Part shown: positions 42,795 to 51,561 of the stretch, piece after piece
Layout of the letters: every line of letters begins with the position of its first letter
Numbering within the stretch: the stretch's first letter is position 1
NCBI RefSeq assembly: GCF_003284925.1
Contig: NZ_QMEX01000002.1
Location: 62,001-126,000 of the forward strand
From: Mycolicibacter senuensis
GTDB taxonomy: Bacteria; Actinomycetota; Actinomycetes; Mycobacteriales; Mycobacteriaceae
DNA length: 64,000 bases
Direction: 5' to 3'
The notes under the pieces: model-generated
What the model was told of the DNA's origin: nothing
What the model saw: only the letters and a program-made list of their open reading frames with translations
Databases searched by the model: none
Program-made: the position numbers and the translations under genes

Positions 42795-43813
42795 TGCGCA
42801 CGTTCCTGGGCCAGCAGTTCAGCCAACACGTCGGCGGGCTCCGCGAACAGATGGCGGAACACGTGCGCGCGTTTGAGATACAGATGCATGTCGCTTTCGA
42901 AGGTGTATCCCATCCCGCCGAAGACCTGGATGCCGGCGGCAGCATTGTCCACCGCCGCCGACCCCGCCACCGCGACCGCCGACAGCACTTGAAGCAAGGC
43001 ATCGGAGCGGCCGCTGTCCAGTGCTATCGCCGCGAACAAGGTTTGCGCGTGGGCGGCCTCGGCGGCCAGTTCCATGTTGACGCAGCTGTGTTTGACGGCC
43101 TGGTGGACGCCGATCGGCTTGCCGAACTGCACCCTCGTCTTGGCATGGTCAGTGGCCAGGGCGGTGGCCGCGGTGGCCAGACCCGTGAGGAACGCCGCCG
43201 ACAGCACCATGGCGCGGCCCCAGACCCAGTCGTCGTCGGACGCCAACCAATGCAGCGGCTGCGCGGACTGCACCGTCGCCGACGCTATCCGAGTGCCGGG
43301 ATCGGCGGATGCTACGGCGGCGGGCTCACCGAACTCGGCGATGTCAACCAGCGCGGCACCGCTGCGCGCAAGCACCAGCCCATAGCTTGCCCCGGCGGGC
43401 TCCAACAAATCGAATGTGCCCTTGACGGGACGGACCTCGCCGTTGCCGCGCAGTACCGCCAGCGCGACCATGGCTTTGCCGGCGCCGATCTGCTGCGCCA
43501 GTTCTAGGTCACCGCATCGGGCCGCGACTCGCGTCGCGAGCGTGCCGGCCAGGAATGGCCCCGGAGCGAGCCGCCTGCCCAGTTCCACGTGCAGCAACAC
43601 CTCGTCATCGATGTTGCGGCCCGACCCGCCGAGTTCTTCCGGCATTGCCAGCGTCAGCAGTCCGAGCTCCGCACCTTCAAGCCAAACACTCTGCGGGACC
43701 GAAGATTCTGCGTCACGGCTGGATCGGATGCGTTCCACCGGCATCCGCTCGTTGAGAAAGTCACTTGCGGCCGCGATGATTTCAAGTTGTTCGGCGTCAG
43801 GCAGCAGATTCAC
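42791..43813 (-). CDS. Acyl-CoA dehydrogenase, second subunit
   Basis: 340 aa from GTG 43813, with GGGAG 6 nt upstream; the longer open frame would overlap the upstream gene. LGLLTLAMPEELGGSGRNID, RVQFGKPIGVHQAVKHSCVN and GIQVFGGMGYTFESDMHLYL are conserved, but the central FAD/substrate segment is short, as in beta subunits of steroid-type alpha2beta2 acyl-CoA dehydrogenases. It starts 19 nt after the alpha-like gene. The pair probably forms one heterotetramer. Confidence 0.88.
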   Translation of the reverse strand: MNLLPDAEQLEIIAAASDFLNERMPVERIRSSRDAESSVPQSVWLEGAELGLLTLAMPEELGGSGRNIDDEVLLHVELGRRLAPGPFLAGTLATRVAARCGDLELAQQIGAGKAMVALAVLRGNGEVRPVKGTFDLLEPAGASYGLVLARSGAALVDIAEFGEPAAVASADPGTRIASATVQSAQPLHWLASDDDWVWGRAMVLSAAFLTGLATAATALATDHAKTRVQFGKPIGVHQAVKHSCVNMELAAEAAHAQTLFAAIALDSGRSDALLQVLSAVAVAGSAAVDNAAAGIQVFGGMGYTFESDMHLYLKRAHVFRHLFAEPADVLAELLAQERAQ

Positions 43814-43832
43814 GAAGTACTCCCGGCTCTGT

Positions 43833-45005
43833 TCATCGAGGTAGTCCCAACACGCGTTCGCCGATGATGTTGCGTTGGATTTCTGATGTGCCACCACCAA
43901 CGGACTGCGAGAACGCGTAGTAGTAGTAGCCCACCCAACCGTCGGGATCCCATCGCGACGAGCCCCGGATCGCCCCGGGGCCGAGGATGTCCATGGCCAG
44001 TTTGCCGATCTCCTTGGCCAACTCGGCGTACATCAGTTTCACGATCGAGCCCCGCGGGCCCGGGGTTTCGGTCTGCATTGCCTCACAGATGTTGGTGTAG
44101 GTCAGTGCCCGCAGCGACGCGACCGATGCCCGAGCTCGGGCCAACCGCCGGGCGATCTCGTCGTCGGCGATGGCCGGGCGGCGTCCGTCCGGTCCGACGT
44201 GATCCCGGGCATAGTCGATCAGGTCTTCGATGATCTTGGCCAGCCGCACCTGGTGGGCGGTGAAGGCGGTACCCCGCTCGAACGACAGCGTCGCCATCGC
44301 GACCGACCAACCGCTGCCGATGTCGCCGACCACATTCGTCAGCGGGATACGGACGTTGTCGTAGAACACCTCGCAGAACTCGGAGCCGCCCTCGATGGTC
44401 TCGATCGGGCGGATATCGATCCCGGCTGTTGCCATGTCGCAGATGACCCAGGTGATCCCGGCATGTTTGCTGCCGGTGTTGTCGGTGCGCACCAGCAACT
44501 CCTGGTAATCGGCGAGCGTGGCGAAACTCGTCCACACCTTCTGCCCCGAGACGACGAGTTCGTCACCATCGATGACCGCCTTGGCACGCAGCGCCGCCAG
44601 GTCCGACCCGGCGTCCGGCTCGGAGAAGCCTTGGCACCAGATCACGTCACCACGCAGGATTTTCGGCAGATGAAACGACTTCTGTTCATCGGTGGCGCGG
44701 GTGATCAGGGTGGGTCCGGCATGGGAGAGACCGACGAAGCATGCATCGATGCCCGGAAAGCCGCGGGCGGCGTACTCCTCGTACCAGATCAACTGCTGCA
44801 ACAGGGTCAGTCCCCTGCCGCCGTACTCGGTCGGCCAGGCGATGCCGGCCCAGCCGCCCTCCCACTGGGTGCGTTGCCAGGCCAGGTCGTACTCGCGGAT
44901 ACCGGCATCATCCCGCGGCCGCGGTTCGGTTGGCTTGTTCTCGTCCAGCCACGTTCGGACCTGATCACGAAAGTCGATCTGGTCAGGAGTGAAGTCCAGG
45001 TCCAT
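43833..45005 (-). CDS. Acyl-CoA dehydrogenase, first subunit
   Basis: 390 aa. WCQGFSEPDAGSDLAALRAK, VSGQKVWTSFA, LSFERGTAF and QSVGGGTSEIQRNIIGERVL are the FAD-binding and C-terminal signatures. The usual catalytic Glu just before GTSEI is Gly here, as in steroid-type two-subunit enzymes where the base is elsewhere. Start ATG 45005 lies 8 nt from a TATACT -10 box, so the mRNA has almost no leader. First gene of the operon to 40150. Confidence 0.92.
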   Translation of the reverse strand: MDLDFTPDQIDFRDQVRTWLDENKPTEPRPRDDAGIREYDLAWQRTQWEGGWAGIAWPTEYGGRGLTLLQQLIWYEEYAARGFPGIDACFVGLSHAGPTLITRATDEQKSFHLPKILRGDVIWCQGFSEPDAGSDLAALRAKAVIDGDELVVSGQKVWTSFATLADYQELLVRTDNTGSKHAGITWVICDMATAGIDIRPIETIEGGSEFCEVFYDNVRIPLTNVVGDIGSGWSVAMATLSFERGTAFTAHQVRLAKIIEDLIDYARDHVGPDGRRPAIADDEIARRLARARASVASLRALTYTNICEAMQTETPGPRGSIVKLMYAELAKEIGKLAMDILGPGAIRGSSRWDPDGWVGYYYYAFSQSVGGGTSEIQRNIIGERVLGLPR

Positions 45006-45013
45006 AGCCGTCG

Positions 45014-45038
45014 AGTATAGGTGACATGATAGTCAGAA
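45014..45038 (-). promoter_or_regulatory. Acyl-CoA dehydrogenase operon promoter with GACA-n5-GTCAGAA operator (site B)
   Basis: Reading leftward the -10 is TATACT (45019-45014), 8 nt before ATG 45005. GACATGATAGTCAGAA (45023-45038, plus-strand reading) occupies the spacer; the -35 is weak. Preceded by GGT, like site C 122 bp away. Confidence 0.65.
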
Positions 45039-45144
45039 ATAAAGTCCACCCGAGTACCGCGCGCCCGGGATTCAACTATAGGGCGCCGATTCTGACCGCT
45101 TAACCGGATGAAACGGGGTCGAATCGAGCGTGACTCGCAACGGT

Positions 45145-45160
45145 GACATTACCGTCAGAA
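45145..45160. promoter_or_regulatory. GACA-n5-GTCAGAA operator (site C)
   Basis: GACATTACCGTCAGAA, matching site B in both conserved arms and in the flanking GGT. A half-site TTCTGAC at 45090-45096 lies between them. Spaced copies upstream of one promoter could allow looping or cooperative binding. Confidence 0.55.
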
Positions 45161-45166
45161 TCGTTG

Positions 45167-45937
45167 TTATTGGAACGAGTTCCGGTATCGGTAGGCCAAC
45201 TGCTCAGCACCTCGGGCCAGCAGGGCCACATCGGCGCCGACAAGGACGAAACTCGCCCCTGCGGCAACGTACCGCCGCGCGATCGTCTCGTTGAACGCGT
45301 TCACGCCGGCACTCTTGCCGTGCGCGACGATCGTCGCCAGCGCATTCTCGATGGCGCTCACCACATCCGGATGTTCGGGCTGGCCCAGTTTGCCCATCGA
45401 AGCGGCTAGGTCGGCCGGGCCGATGAACACCGCGTCCACTCCGTCGGCGTCGGTGATTTCCCCCAGCCGATCCAGACCCGCCACCGTCTCCACCTGAACC
45501 GTCAGCGACACCGACGCGTCCGCGGTGGCGAGGTAGTCCGATATGCGGTTCCATCGGGACGCACGGGCCAATGCGCTGCCGACCCCGCGGATACCCGTGG
45601 GCGGATAGCGGGTGGCGGCCACCGCCGCGACCGCCTCTTCGGGGCTGTCGATCATCGGGACGATGATGTTGTGCGCCCCGATGTCGAGGAGTTGCTTGAT
45701 CACCACGGGGTCCGCCGCCGGCGGACGCACCACCACGTCGACGTCGGGGTAGCCCGACAGCACCTGCAGTTGCTCCAGGATGCTGCGGGTGTCGTTGGGC
45801 GCGTGCTCCTGGTCCAACAGCACCCAGTCGATGCCCGATCCGGCGCAGATCTCGGCGACGTAGCCGCTACCCGAGGCGATCCACATACCGAAGCGAGGAC
45901 GCTCGCCGGCGATACGCTGCGCCCATCGGGTGGTCAT
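45167..45937 (-). CDS. HpcH/HpaI-family aldolase
   Basis: 256 aa. [54 protein letters not shown] and [15 protein letters not shown] (metal Glu and Asp) fit class II 2-keto-3-deoxy-type aldolases such as HpaI. It should split a 4-hydroxy-2-oxo acid into pyruvate and an aldehyde. ATG overlaps the hydratase stop by 4 nt (ATGA). Last gene of the hydrolase-hydratase-aldolase operon. Confidence 0.9.
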   Translation of the reverse strand: MTTRWAQRIAGERPRFGMWIASGSGYVAEICAGSGIDWVLLDQEHAPNDTRSILEQLQVLSGYPDVDVVVRPPAADPVVIKQLLDIGAHNIIVPMIDSPEEAVAAVAATRYPPTGIRGVGSALARASRWNRISDYLATADASVSLTVQVETVAGLDRLGEITDADGVDAVFIGPADLAASMGKLGQPEHPDVVSAIENALATIVAHGKSAGVNAFNETIARRYVAAGASFVLVGADVALLARGAEQLAYRYRNSFQ

Positions 45938-46758
45938 GCCGCGGCCTCGCGGTCGAATGCCACCGAGACAGTGCCGAGCGGGCCATAGTCGGCGACGAAG
46001 GTGTCCCCCGGTTCGGCGAACACCGGTTTGGTGAACGAGCCGGACAGAATCACCTCACCACGTTGGAGCGAAACCCCGTGCGGAGCAAGCCGGTTCGCCA
46101 ACCACGCCACGCCGTTGCCGGGGTGGTTGAGCACCGCGGCTGCCACTCCGGACTCCTCGATGGTTCCGTTGCGTGACAGCAGGGCCGCCACCCAGCGCAG
46201 GTCGACGTCGAGCGGCCGGAATACCCGTCCGCCGAGCACCAACCCCGCGTCGGCTGCGTTATCGGCGATGGTGTCGACGATGGTGCGCAGATGACCCGTA
46301 TCAGGGTCGGACATCTGCACCCGGGCGTCGAGGATCTCCAATGCGGGGGTGACGAACTCGGTGGCCCGCAGCACGTCGAACAGCGTCACGTCCGGTCCGC
46401 GCAAGCTCTCGCCGAGCACAAAGGCCAACTCCACTTCGACACGGGGGCGAATGAAGCGGCCTGCCGGTACCCGCCCGCCGTCTTCGACGAACATGTCGTC
46501 GAACAGTGCACCGTAGTCCGGCTCGTCGATGGACACCGCGCGTTGCATCACCTTGGAAGTCAGACCGATCTTGCGCCCCTTGAGCACCCGTCCGTCGGTG
46601 ACCTTGAGGTCCACCAACGCCCGCTGCACCGCGTAGGCGTCGTCGATGGTCATCTCCGGATAGTCGAGGGACAGCTGCCGGATCGGCGTGCGGGTCCGCT
46701 CGGCCGCGTACAGGCGTCGCGCGATGTCGTCTATCTCGTCGGGGCTCGGCCGGCTCAT
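45934..46758 (-). CDS. 2-keto-4-pentenoate hydratase family protein (MhpD/HpaH-like)
   Basis: 274 aa from ATG 46758; GTG 46764 is an alternative. [54 protein letters not shown] (metal-binding Glu pair) and [19 protein letters not shown] are the family signatures. It should hydrate a 2-hydroxy-2,4-dienoate to the 4-hydroxy-2-oxo acid used by the aldolase. It lies between the C-C hydrolase and the aldolase. Confidence 0.9.
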   Translation of the reverse strand: MSRPSPDEIDDIARRLYAAERTRTPIRQLSLDYPEMTIDDAYAVQRALVDLKVTDGRVLKGRKIGLTSKVMQRAVSIDEPDYGALFDDMFVEDGGRVPAGRFIRPRVEVELAFVLGESLRGPDVTLFDVLRATEFVTPALEILDARVQMSDPDTGHLRTIVDTIADNAADAGLVLGGRVFRPLDVDLRWVAALLSRNGTIEESGVAAAVLNHPGNGVAWLANRLAPHGVSLQRGEVILSGSFTKPVFAEPGDTFVADYGPLGTVSVAFDREAAA

Positions 46759-46768
46759 CGGCACAGTC

Positions 46769-47680
46769 TCACTTGGTGAGGAACGCTACGGCGGCTGGAT
46801 TGAACAATTCGGGATCCTCGAAATGCGGCCAGTGCCGCACATTCGGCATCTCCAAGACCTCCGCGCGCGGGATCAGTTTGGCAACCGAGGTGGCGGTCTC
46901 CTGATAGACACCGTGATCGCGGCCCGACGCGACGACCATGACCGGCGCGGCGATCGTCGTCCAGTCCGATTCGGGAATCAGGTTGCGATCGCGGGCCGCG
47001 GCATCTTGCAAGATCAGTAGATGATCGATGGTTTCCCTGGTGTCGTCACGCTGGTAGATCGCCTGTCGTAGCCCGATGAGGTCGGGCAGCCGGTTCGCCT
47101 CGTCGGCGATCAAGTGCGCAAACACCGCGTGCAACGACTCCCAGGTGGGTTCGTTGACGGCCTTGGTGCGTTCGGCCCGAATCCGCGCCATGTTCGCGGC
47201 GGCCGCCTCCTTACCCGCCGGCGACATCAGGATGACCTTCGACACCCGGTCGGGGTGGGACACCGCGATTGTCGCGGCGACCCAAGCACCGAGTGACATC
47301 ACGACGAAGTTCGCCTGCGCCATGCCGAAGTGGTCCATCACCCCGAGCACATGCTCGACGTAAACGGGGATCTCGTAATCGAAGTCGGGCTTGTCGGAGA
47401 AGCCGTTCCCGATCATGTCGATGGCCACGCAGTGGAAGTGCTCGGACAGTGCGGCCAGATTGGGCGCGAACGTCTCCCAATGTCCACCGGTTCCGTGCAG
47501 GAGTATCGCGGCCGGTTTATCGGGCGATCCCGCCTCGGCGTACCGGGTGCGCACCCGAGCGCCGTTGACTTCGATATCGACGAAGCCCTGCTGGAACGCG
47601 ATCTCCTTGAGATACATCCAGATGCTGCGGTAGTCCTCCGTGTCGATCGCCGGCGCCTGCGACGCTGCCGTTTTGCTCAT
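46769..47680 (-). CDS. Alpha/beta hydrolase, meta-cleavage product hydrolase-like
   Basis: 303 aa. Oxyanion loop [12 protein letters not shown] (61-72), nucleophile Ser129 in VVMSLGAW, acid in [11 protein letters not shown] and His in [10 protein letters not shown]. The order hydrolase-hydratase-aldolase is that of the lower meta pathway (for example HsaD/BphD-type C-C hydrolysis), so C-C bond hydrolysis of a ring-cleavage product is the likely role. AGAGAGG lies 5 nt before ATG 47680. Divergent from the ten-gene operon at 47891. Confidence 0.85.
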   Translation of the reverse strand: MSKTAASQAPAIDTEDYRSIWMYLKEIAFQQGFVDIEVNGARVRTRYAEAGSPDKPAAILLHGTGGHWETFAPNLAALSEHFHCVAIDMIGNGFSDKPDFDYEIPVYVEHVLGVMDHFGMAQANFVVMSLGAWVAATIAVSHPDRVSKVILMSPAGKEAAAANMARIRAERTKAVNEPTWESLHAVFAHLIADEANRLPDLIGLRQAIYQRDDTRETIDHLLILQDAAARDRNLIPESDWTTIAAPVMVVASGRDHGVYQETATSVAKLIPRAEVLEMPNVRHWPHFEDPELFNPAAVAFLTK

Positions 47681-47714
47681 CTTGACCTCTCTCCCGCGCC
47701 CCATCGACCCATCC

Positions 47715-47730
47715 TTCTGACACTTCTGTC
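47715..47730. promoter_or_regulatory. GACA-n5-GTCAGAA operator (site D)
   Basis: Plus strand reads TTCTGAC-ACTTC-TGTC, identical in pattern to site A. It lies 35 nt before the hydrolase start, between the two divergent operons. Confidence 0.6.
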
Positions 47731-47854
47731 GCCTATCGACATCGTCCACCGTCGGTCGTTGCCCGATTCATCCAGTCTGCATGTTCGCATGTAGATAACG
47801 CAACGGCTCCACCGCATCGCTCAACGCCAACAGCTCTCCATCGCGGAGGAATTA

Positions 47855-47883
47855 TTGATTCTGACAGTTATATGCGGTAATAC
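47855..47883 (+). promoter_or_regulatory. Promoter of the 47891-57255 operon
   Basis: -35 TTGATT (47855-47860), 17-nt spacer, -10 TAATAC (47878-47883). The GTG start at 47891 is 7 nt downstream, at the expected +1, so the transcript should be leaderless. A TTCTGAC half-site (47859-47865) of the GACA-n5-GTCAGAA motif overlaps the -35 and spacer. Confidence 0.7.
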
Positions 47884-47890
47884 TGGGAGG

Positions 47891-48145
47891 GTGAGCAGCT
47901 CCACAGCCGGACGCCGGGTGCTCGCGGACTTGGTCAACGAGTTCGCGGCCGTACGGTTGTCGCTGGACGTCAGCGGCAACGGTCCCCGACTGCTGATCGA
48001 GGACCTCGAAAACGGTGGCCAAGTCTTCTTGTGCCCGCTGGAATTATCGAGTTTCACGCTGGCCACCCCTGAGGACCGGGAAGACTGGCTGCGAGTGGGC
48101 GATTACCGGGCCGACCGTCAGCCCAGAGGCGGTGAGCGGGCGTGA
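47891..48145 (+). CDS. Small conserved-looking protein of unknown function
   Basis: 84 aa: VSSSTAGRRVLADLVNEFAA then LSLDVSGNGPRLLIEDLENG and LSSFTLATPEDREDWLRVGD. No family recognised; no membrane segment or signal peptide. GTG 47891 is chosen because it sits at the predicted +1 of a strong promoter; the longer frame from TTG 47855 would start within the -35 box, although GGAGG lies 5 nt before it. The stop overlaps the thiolase-like GTG by 4 nt, so it heads a ten-gene operon. Confidence 0.65.
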   Translation: MSSSTAGRRVLADLVNEFAAVRLSLDVSGNGPRLLIEDLENGGQVFLCPLELSSFTLATPEDREDWLRVGDYRADRQPRGGERA

Positions 48146-49296
48146 CCCCGCCACATGTCGCAGTCGTCGGGCTCGGGATGACGGCCATGTCGCTGCAGCC
48201 CGGCGCGACACCGCTTGAGCTGGCCTGCCAGGCCACCGCCGCTGCGCTCACCGACGCAGGCATCGAGCACGCAGAGGTCGACGGTCTGCTGGTGGGTTCA
48301 TCCCAGGGGGTGCGCCCGGATCGGTTGGGCGTCGGCTTCGCCGCACAGGGCGGCTTTGCAGACTTGCGCTTGCTCGAGCACGTCGAGATCAAAGGCGCGA
48401 CAACGATCGCGATGATCCAGCGTGCCCGGCACGCCATCGTGGCCAGCGAAGCATCGACGGTGGTCTGCGTCTTCGCGGACGCGCCGCTGGTCGAAGGCAA
48501 AGGGGCGGGTTCGACGTACGCGCACAGTGGTGGCAATACCGGGCTGCGCGGGCTGGAGCGCGCTTCCGGCCTGTTGGGTTCGGTGCCGACCTACGCGCTG
48601 CTGGCCCAGCGCTGGCTGCACGTCACCGGAACCAACGCCGACGCGCTCTGTGCAGTGGCGACCACGGCGCGGCGCTGGGCGACGGGAAATCCCGACGCCG
48701 TCAACCGCGAACCACTCGATGACGAGGGCTACGCCGCCAGCCCGATGATCGCCGAGCCGTTGCGCCGGCTGGATTGCGCGCGACCGGTCAACGGCGCGGT
48801 CGCCGTCGTGCTCACCGGTCAAGAATCGGTCGGCTCCACGCGGCTCGCGATCCGCGGCACTGGTCGCAATCATCCGGTGCGCCGCCGCCGCGCCGGAGCG
48901 GAGTCGTGGTTCGGTGGCGGCTGTCGCGCCGTGGACGATGCACTGCAGGAAGCCGGCGTCACGCGGGCCGACCTCGACATCGCCGAGCTCTACGACCCGT
49001 TCTCCATCGTCACCCTGGCGTTGCTCGATGAGTACCGGCTTACCGGGGACGTGCCCGTAGGAGCCTTCGTCCGAGACGGTCAGACCGGCCCGGGCGGGAC
49101 GCTGCCGACCAACACCGGTGGTGGTCAGCTGTCCGGCTTCTACCTGCAAGGCATGACGCCCCTTGCCGAGGCCGTGATCCAATTACGCGGAACCGGCGGT
49201 GACCGTCAGGTTCCCGACGCGACCATCGCCCTGGTTGGCGGGATCGGCGGTCGGATGGACCATCACGCCGCACTGGTGCTGGAGCGAGCGGCATGA
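48142..49296 (+). CDS. Thiolase-like lipid-transfer protein (SCP-x/Ltp2-type)
   Basis: 384 aa. VAVVGLGMTAMSLQPGATPL, AGIEHAEVDGLLVGSS, ADLDIAELYDPFSIVTLALL, LPTNTGGGQLSGFYLQGMTP and GGIGGRMDHH match the thiolase-like group. GTG 48142 overlaps the preceding stop; its own stop overlaps the DUF35 start by 4 nt. With DUF35 it likely forms a thiolase/aldolase complex acting on a CoA ester of this operon. Confidence 0.88.
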   Translation: MTPPHVAVVGLGMTAMSLQPGATPLELACQATAAALTDAGIEHAEVDGLLVGSSQGVRPDRLGVGFAAQGGFADLRLLEHVEIKGATTIAMIQRARHAIVASEASTVVCVFADAPLVEGKGAGSTYAHSGGNTGLRGLERASGLLGSVPTYALLAQRWLHVTGTNADALCAVATTARRWATGNPDAVNREPLDDEGYAASPMIAEPLRRLDCARPVNGAVAVVLTGQESVGSTRLAIRGTGRNHPVRRRRAGAESWFGGGCRAVDDALQEAGVTRADLDIAELYDPFSIVTLALLDEYRLTGDVPVGAFVRDGQTGPGGTLPTNTGGGQLSGFYLQGMTPLAEAVIQLRGTGGDRQVPDATIALVGGIGGRMDHHAALVLERAA

Positions 49297-49742
49297 CGGC
49301 CGTCCCCGATGTCACCGGACAGGACTGGCTGTTGGAACCGGCGCTGGCTCCCGCGGTCAACCTGGATGCGATTCGCCCGCTCTACGATGCGGCCGCACGC
49401 GGTGAGCTGGCGCTGCCGTTCTGCACCTCCTGCGCCTTGGCGCTCGAGCTCGAGCAGCAGGTCTGCGACGGGTGCGGCGGCACGGAGCGTCAGTGGAGTG
49501 CAGTCGAACCGTACGGCGTGGTGCACGCCGCGACCCTGATGCACCGCCGCGAGCGAGGACTGGTGCGTGCCACAGAGCCTTACCCGATCGTCGACGTCGA
49601 ACTGGACAGTGGGCACCGGATCGTGATGGCCCTGACCGCGCCCGGTTCAGCACCCGGCATTGGCGCGCGCGTTCGCGTCGGGTTCCGCCGCCTCGCCGAC
49701 GTTGCACTTCCCGCCATCGAGATTCTGGAGGACCCCGAGTGA
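49293..49742 (+). CDS. Zn-ribbon/OB-fold (DUF35) protein
   Basis: 149 aa. Zinc ribbon Cys44, Cys47, Cys58, Cys61 (FCTSCALALELEQQVCDGCG), then an OB-fold with GVVHAATLMHRRERGLVRAT. It overlaps the thiolase-like gene and the Rieske alpha gene (GTGA), so it is embedded in the operon as the partner of the thiolase-like protein. Confidence 0.88.
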   Translation: MTAVPDVTGQDWLLEPALAPAVNLDAIRPLYDAAARGELALPFCTSCALALELEQQVCDGCGGTERQWSAVEPYGVVHAATLMHRRERGLVRATEPYPIVDVELDSGHRIVMALTAPGSAPGIGARVRVGFRRLADVALPAIEILEDPE

Positions 49743-51037
49743 CGATTACGGAAAACCCGACTACGGTCGATACGCCTGACGATTTCGATGTCACCACGGT
49801 GGTGCAGACCGCCCGTGTGCACGGGTCGGTGTACACCTCGCCCGAGATCTTCCGCCGCGAAATGGACACCATCTTCACGACGGGCTGGGTCTACGTTGCG
49901 CACGAGAGCGAAGTCAGCGAGCGCGGCGATTACCTGACCCGGATGATCGGCCATAACCCGGTCGTGGTGGTACGCAGCAAGGACGGCATCGTGCGGGTGC
50001 TGATGAACCGCTGTACCCACCGTGCCAACAAGTTGTGCAATGCCGAGAAAGGTAACGCCAACTCGTTTCGTTGCCCGTACCACGGCTGGACATTTGGCAA
50101 CAACGGTGCGCTGCAGGGTGTTCCGATGCGCGAGGGCTATGGTGCCGACTTCAACCAGGTACGGTCCGAGCTCGGCCTCGTCCCCGCACCCCGCGTCGAC
50201 AGTTACGGCGGATTCATATTCGCATCGCTGACGGCCGACGGCGTCTCGCTGAGCCAACACCTCGGTAAGGCGACTAACGCCATCGACCGGCTGCTTAACC
50301 TCTCGCCGACCCGCAAGATCGATCTGCGGGCGAACTGGATGAAGCATCTCCACCACGCCAACTGGAAGATGGTGGTCGAGAACAACGTTGACGGATACCA
50401 CGCCCTGTTCACCCACGCATCGGTCTATGAAGCGGTCAAGCCGGCCAAGGTATCGCACGTTCCGACCAAAGTCGACGTGCTCGTCCGCGATATCGGCAAC
50501 GGGCACTCCGAGATCGACTACAGCGAGGAATACCGCAAATTGGACGAGGAATTCGTCTGGTACGGACGCATTCCCCGCGCCAAGCTCGCCGGGTATGTCG
50601 AGGCCCTGGAGCAGGCATACGGACCGGATCAGGCACACGACGCGCTGGTGGTCGGTCCTCCGCACACCCTGATATGGCCCAACCTGTTCCTGGCGGAGAT
50701 GAACGTGATGTTCGTTGAGCCACAGGCGACCGACCGCACCATCGCCTACACCACCCCGGTGCTGATACCCGGCCAGGACGATCTGAACGATCGCACGATG
50801 CGGCGTTCCGAAGGCGCGATGGGGCCAGCGGGGTTTCTGATCGCCGACGATGGCGAGATCGGCATGCGCAACCAGGCCGGGCTCGCCGCGAAGCTTTCAG
50901 ACTGGCTGGTGCTATCGCGAGGCATGGAGAGCGACATAACGGATGAAACCGGAACCATCAACCGGGACAAGAGTGCCGAGACACCCCAGCGGGGCTTCTA
51001 CTCGCAGTGGGCTGCGGTCGTCGGCGGGAAGGCGTAA
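49739..51037 (+). CDS. Aromatic-ring-hydroxylating dioxygenase, alpha (Rieske) subunit
   Basis: 432 aa. Rieske ligands Cys92-x-His94 (RCTHRANKLC) and Cys112-x2-His115 (RCPYHGWTFG). Catalytic motif VVENNVDGYHALFTH gives N215, D218, H221, H226. Both metal sites are present, in contrast to the split proteins at 12.9-17.4 kb. With the beta subunit immediately downstream it should form an alpha3beta3 enzyme that cis-dihydroxylates an aromatic ring. GTG 49739 overlaps the DUF35 stop. No ferredoxin or reductase gene is adjacent. Confidence 0.95.
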   Translation: MTITENPTTVDTPDDFDVTTVVQTARVHGSVYTSPEIFRREMDTIFTTGWVYVAHESEVSERGDYLTRMIGHNPVVVVRSKDGIVRVLMNRCTHRANKLCNAEKGNANSFRCPYHGWTFGNNGALQGVPMREGYGADFNQVRSELGLVPAPRVDSYGGFIFASLTADGVSLSQHLGKATNAIDRLLNLSPTRKIDLRANWMKHLHHANWKMVVENNVDGYHALFTHASVYEAVKPAKVSHVPTKVDVLVRDIGNGHSEIDYSEEYRKLDEEFVWYGRIPRAKLAGYVEALEQAYGPDQAHDALVVGPPHTLIWPNLFLAEMNVMFVEPQATDRTIAYTTPVLIPGQDDLNDRTMRRSEGAMGPAGFLIADDGEIGMRNQAGLAAKLSDWLVLSRGMESDITDETGTINRDKSAETPQRGFYSQWAAVVGGKA

Positions 51038-51040
51038 CGG

Positions 51041-51556
51041 ATGAGTGTGGAAGCCCAGTCGGAGTCCCATCCGCTGCTGCGGGCGCTGCCTGAGCCCGAC
51101 ATCATGGCCTTTCTCTACCTCGAGGCTCGTCTCGCCGACGAGGGCCGCTACTCGGAGTGGGAAGCGCTGTGGGCCGATGACGATGACACCGTGCAGTACC
51201 GGGTGCCCATGCACCCGGACGATGACCCACGTATGAAGCTGGCTTACATCAATGACAATCGGCGCCGGATCAAAAGCCGGATAGCCCAACTGAACACCGG
51301 AAATCGGCATTCCCAAACGCCACCGTCGGTAATGCGCCGCTTGGTATCCAACAGCGAGGTCATCGACCAGAGCATCGACACCGTCACGGTCGAGTCCAAC
51401 TTCGCCATCTTCGAATACCGTTTGCATCAACGGTTCTGGGCCGGCCGCGTGATCCACACGATACGCCGGTCCGATAGCGGGCTGAGCCTGGTCCGCAAGA
51501 TCGTGCATCTGATCGACGCAGGCGGGCCGCTCGACACACTGTCCTTCCTGGTCTGA
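51041..51556 (+). CDS. Aromatic-ring-hydroxylating dioxygenase, beta subunit
   Basis: 171 aa. IMAFLYLEARLADEGRYSEW, the SRIAQLNTGNRHSQTPPSVM segment and NFAIFEYRLHQRFWAGRVIH match the SnoaL-like-fold beta subunit that supports the alpha trimer. It begins 3 nt after the alpha stop. Not itself catalytic in known systems. Confidence 0.92.
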   Translation: MSVEAQSESHPLLRALPEPDIMAFLYLEARLADEGRYSEWEALWADDDDTVQYRVPMHPDDDPRMKLAYINDNRRRIKSRIAQLNTGNRHSQTPPSVMRRLVSNSEVIDQSIDTVTVESNFAIFEYRLHQRFWAGRVIHTIRRSDSGLSLVRKIVHLIDAGGPLDTLSFLV

Positions 51557-51561
51557 CCGCC

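Noticed and set aside
45090..45096. TTCTGAC as a further full operator
   Set aside because: Only the half-site matches; the second arm (AACC) does not fit TGTC, so it is reported only as a half-site.
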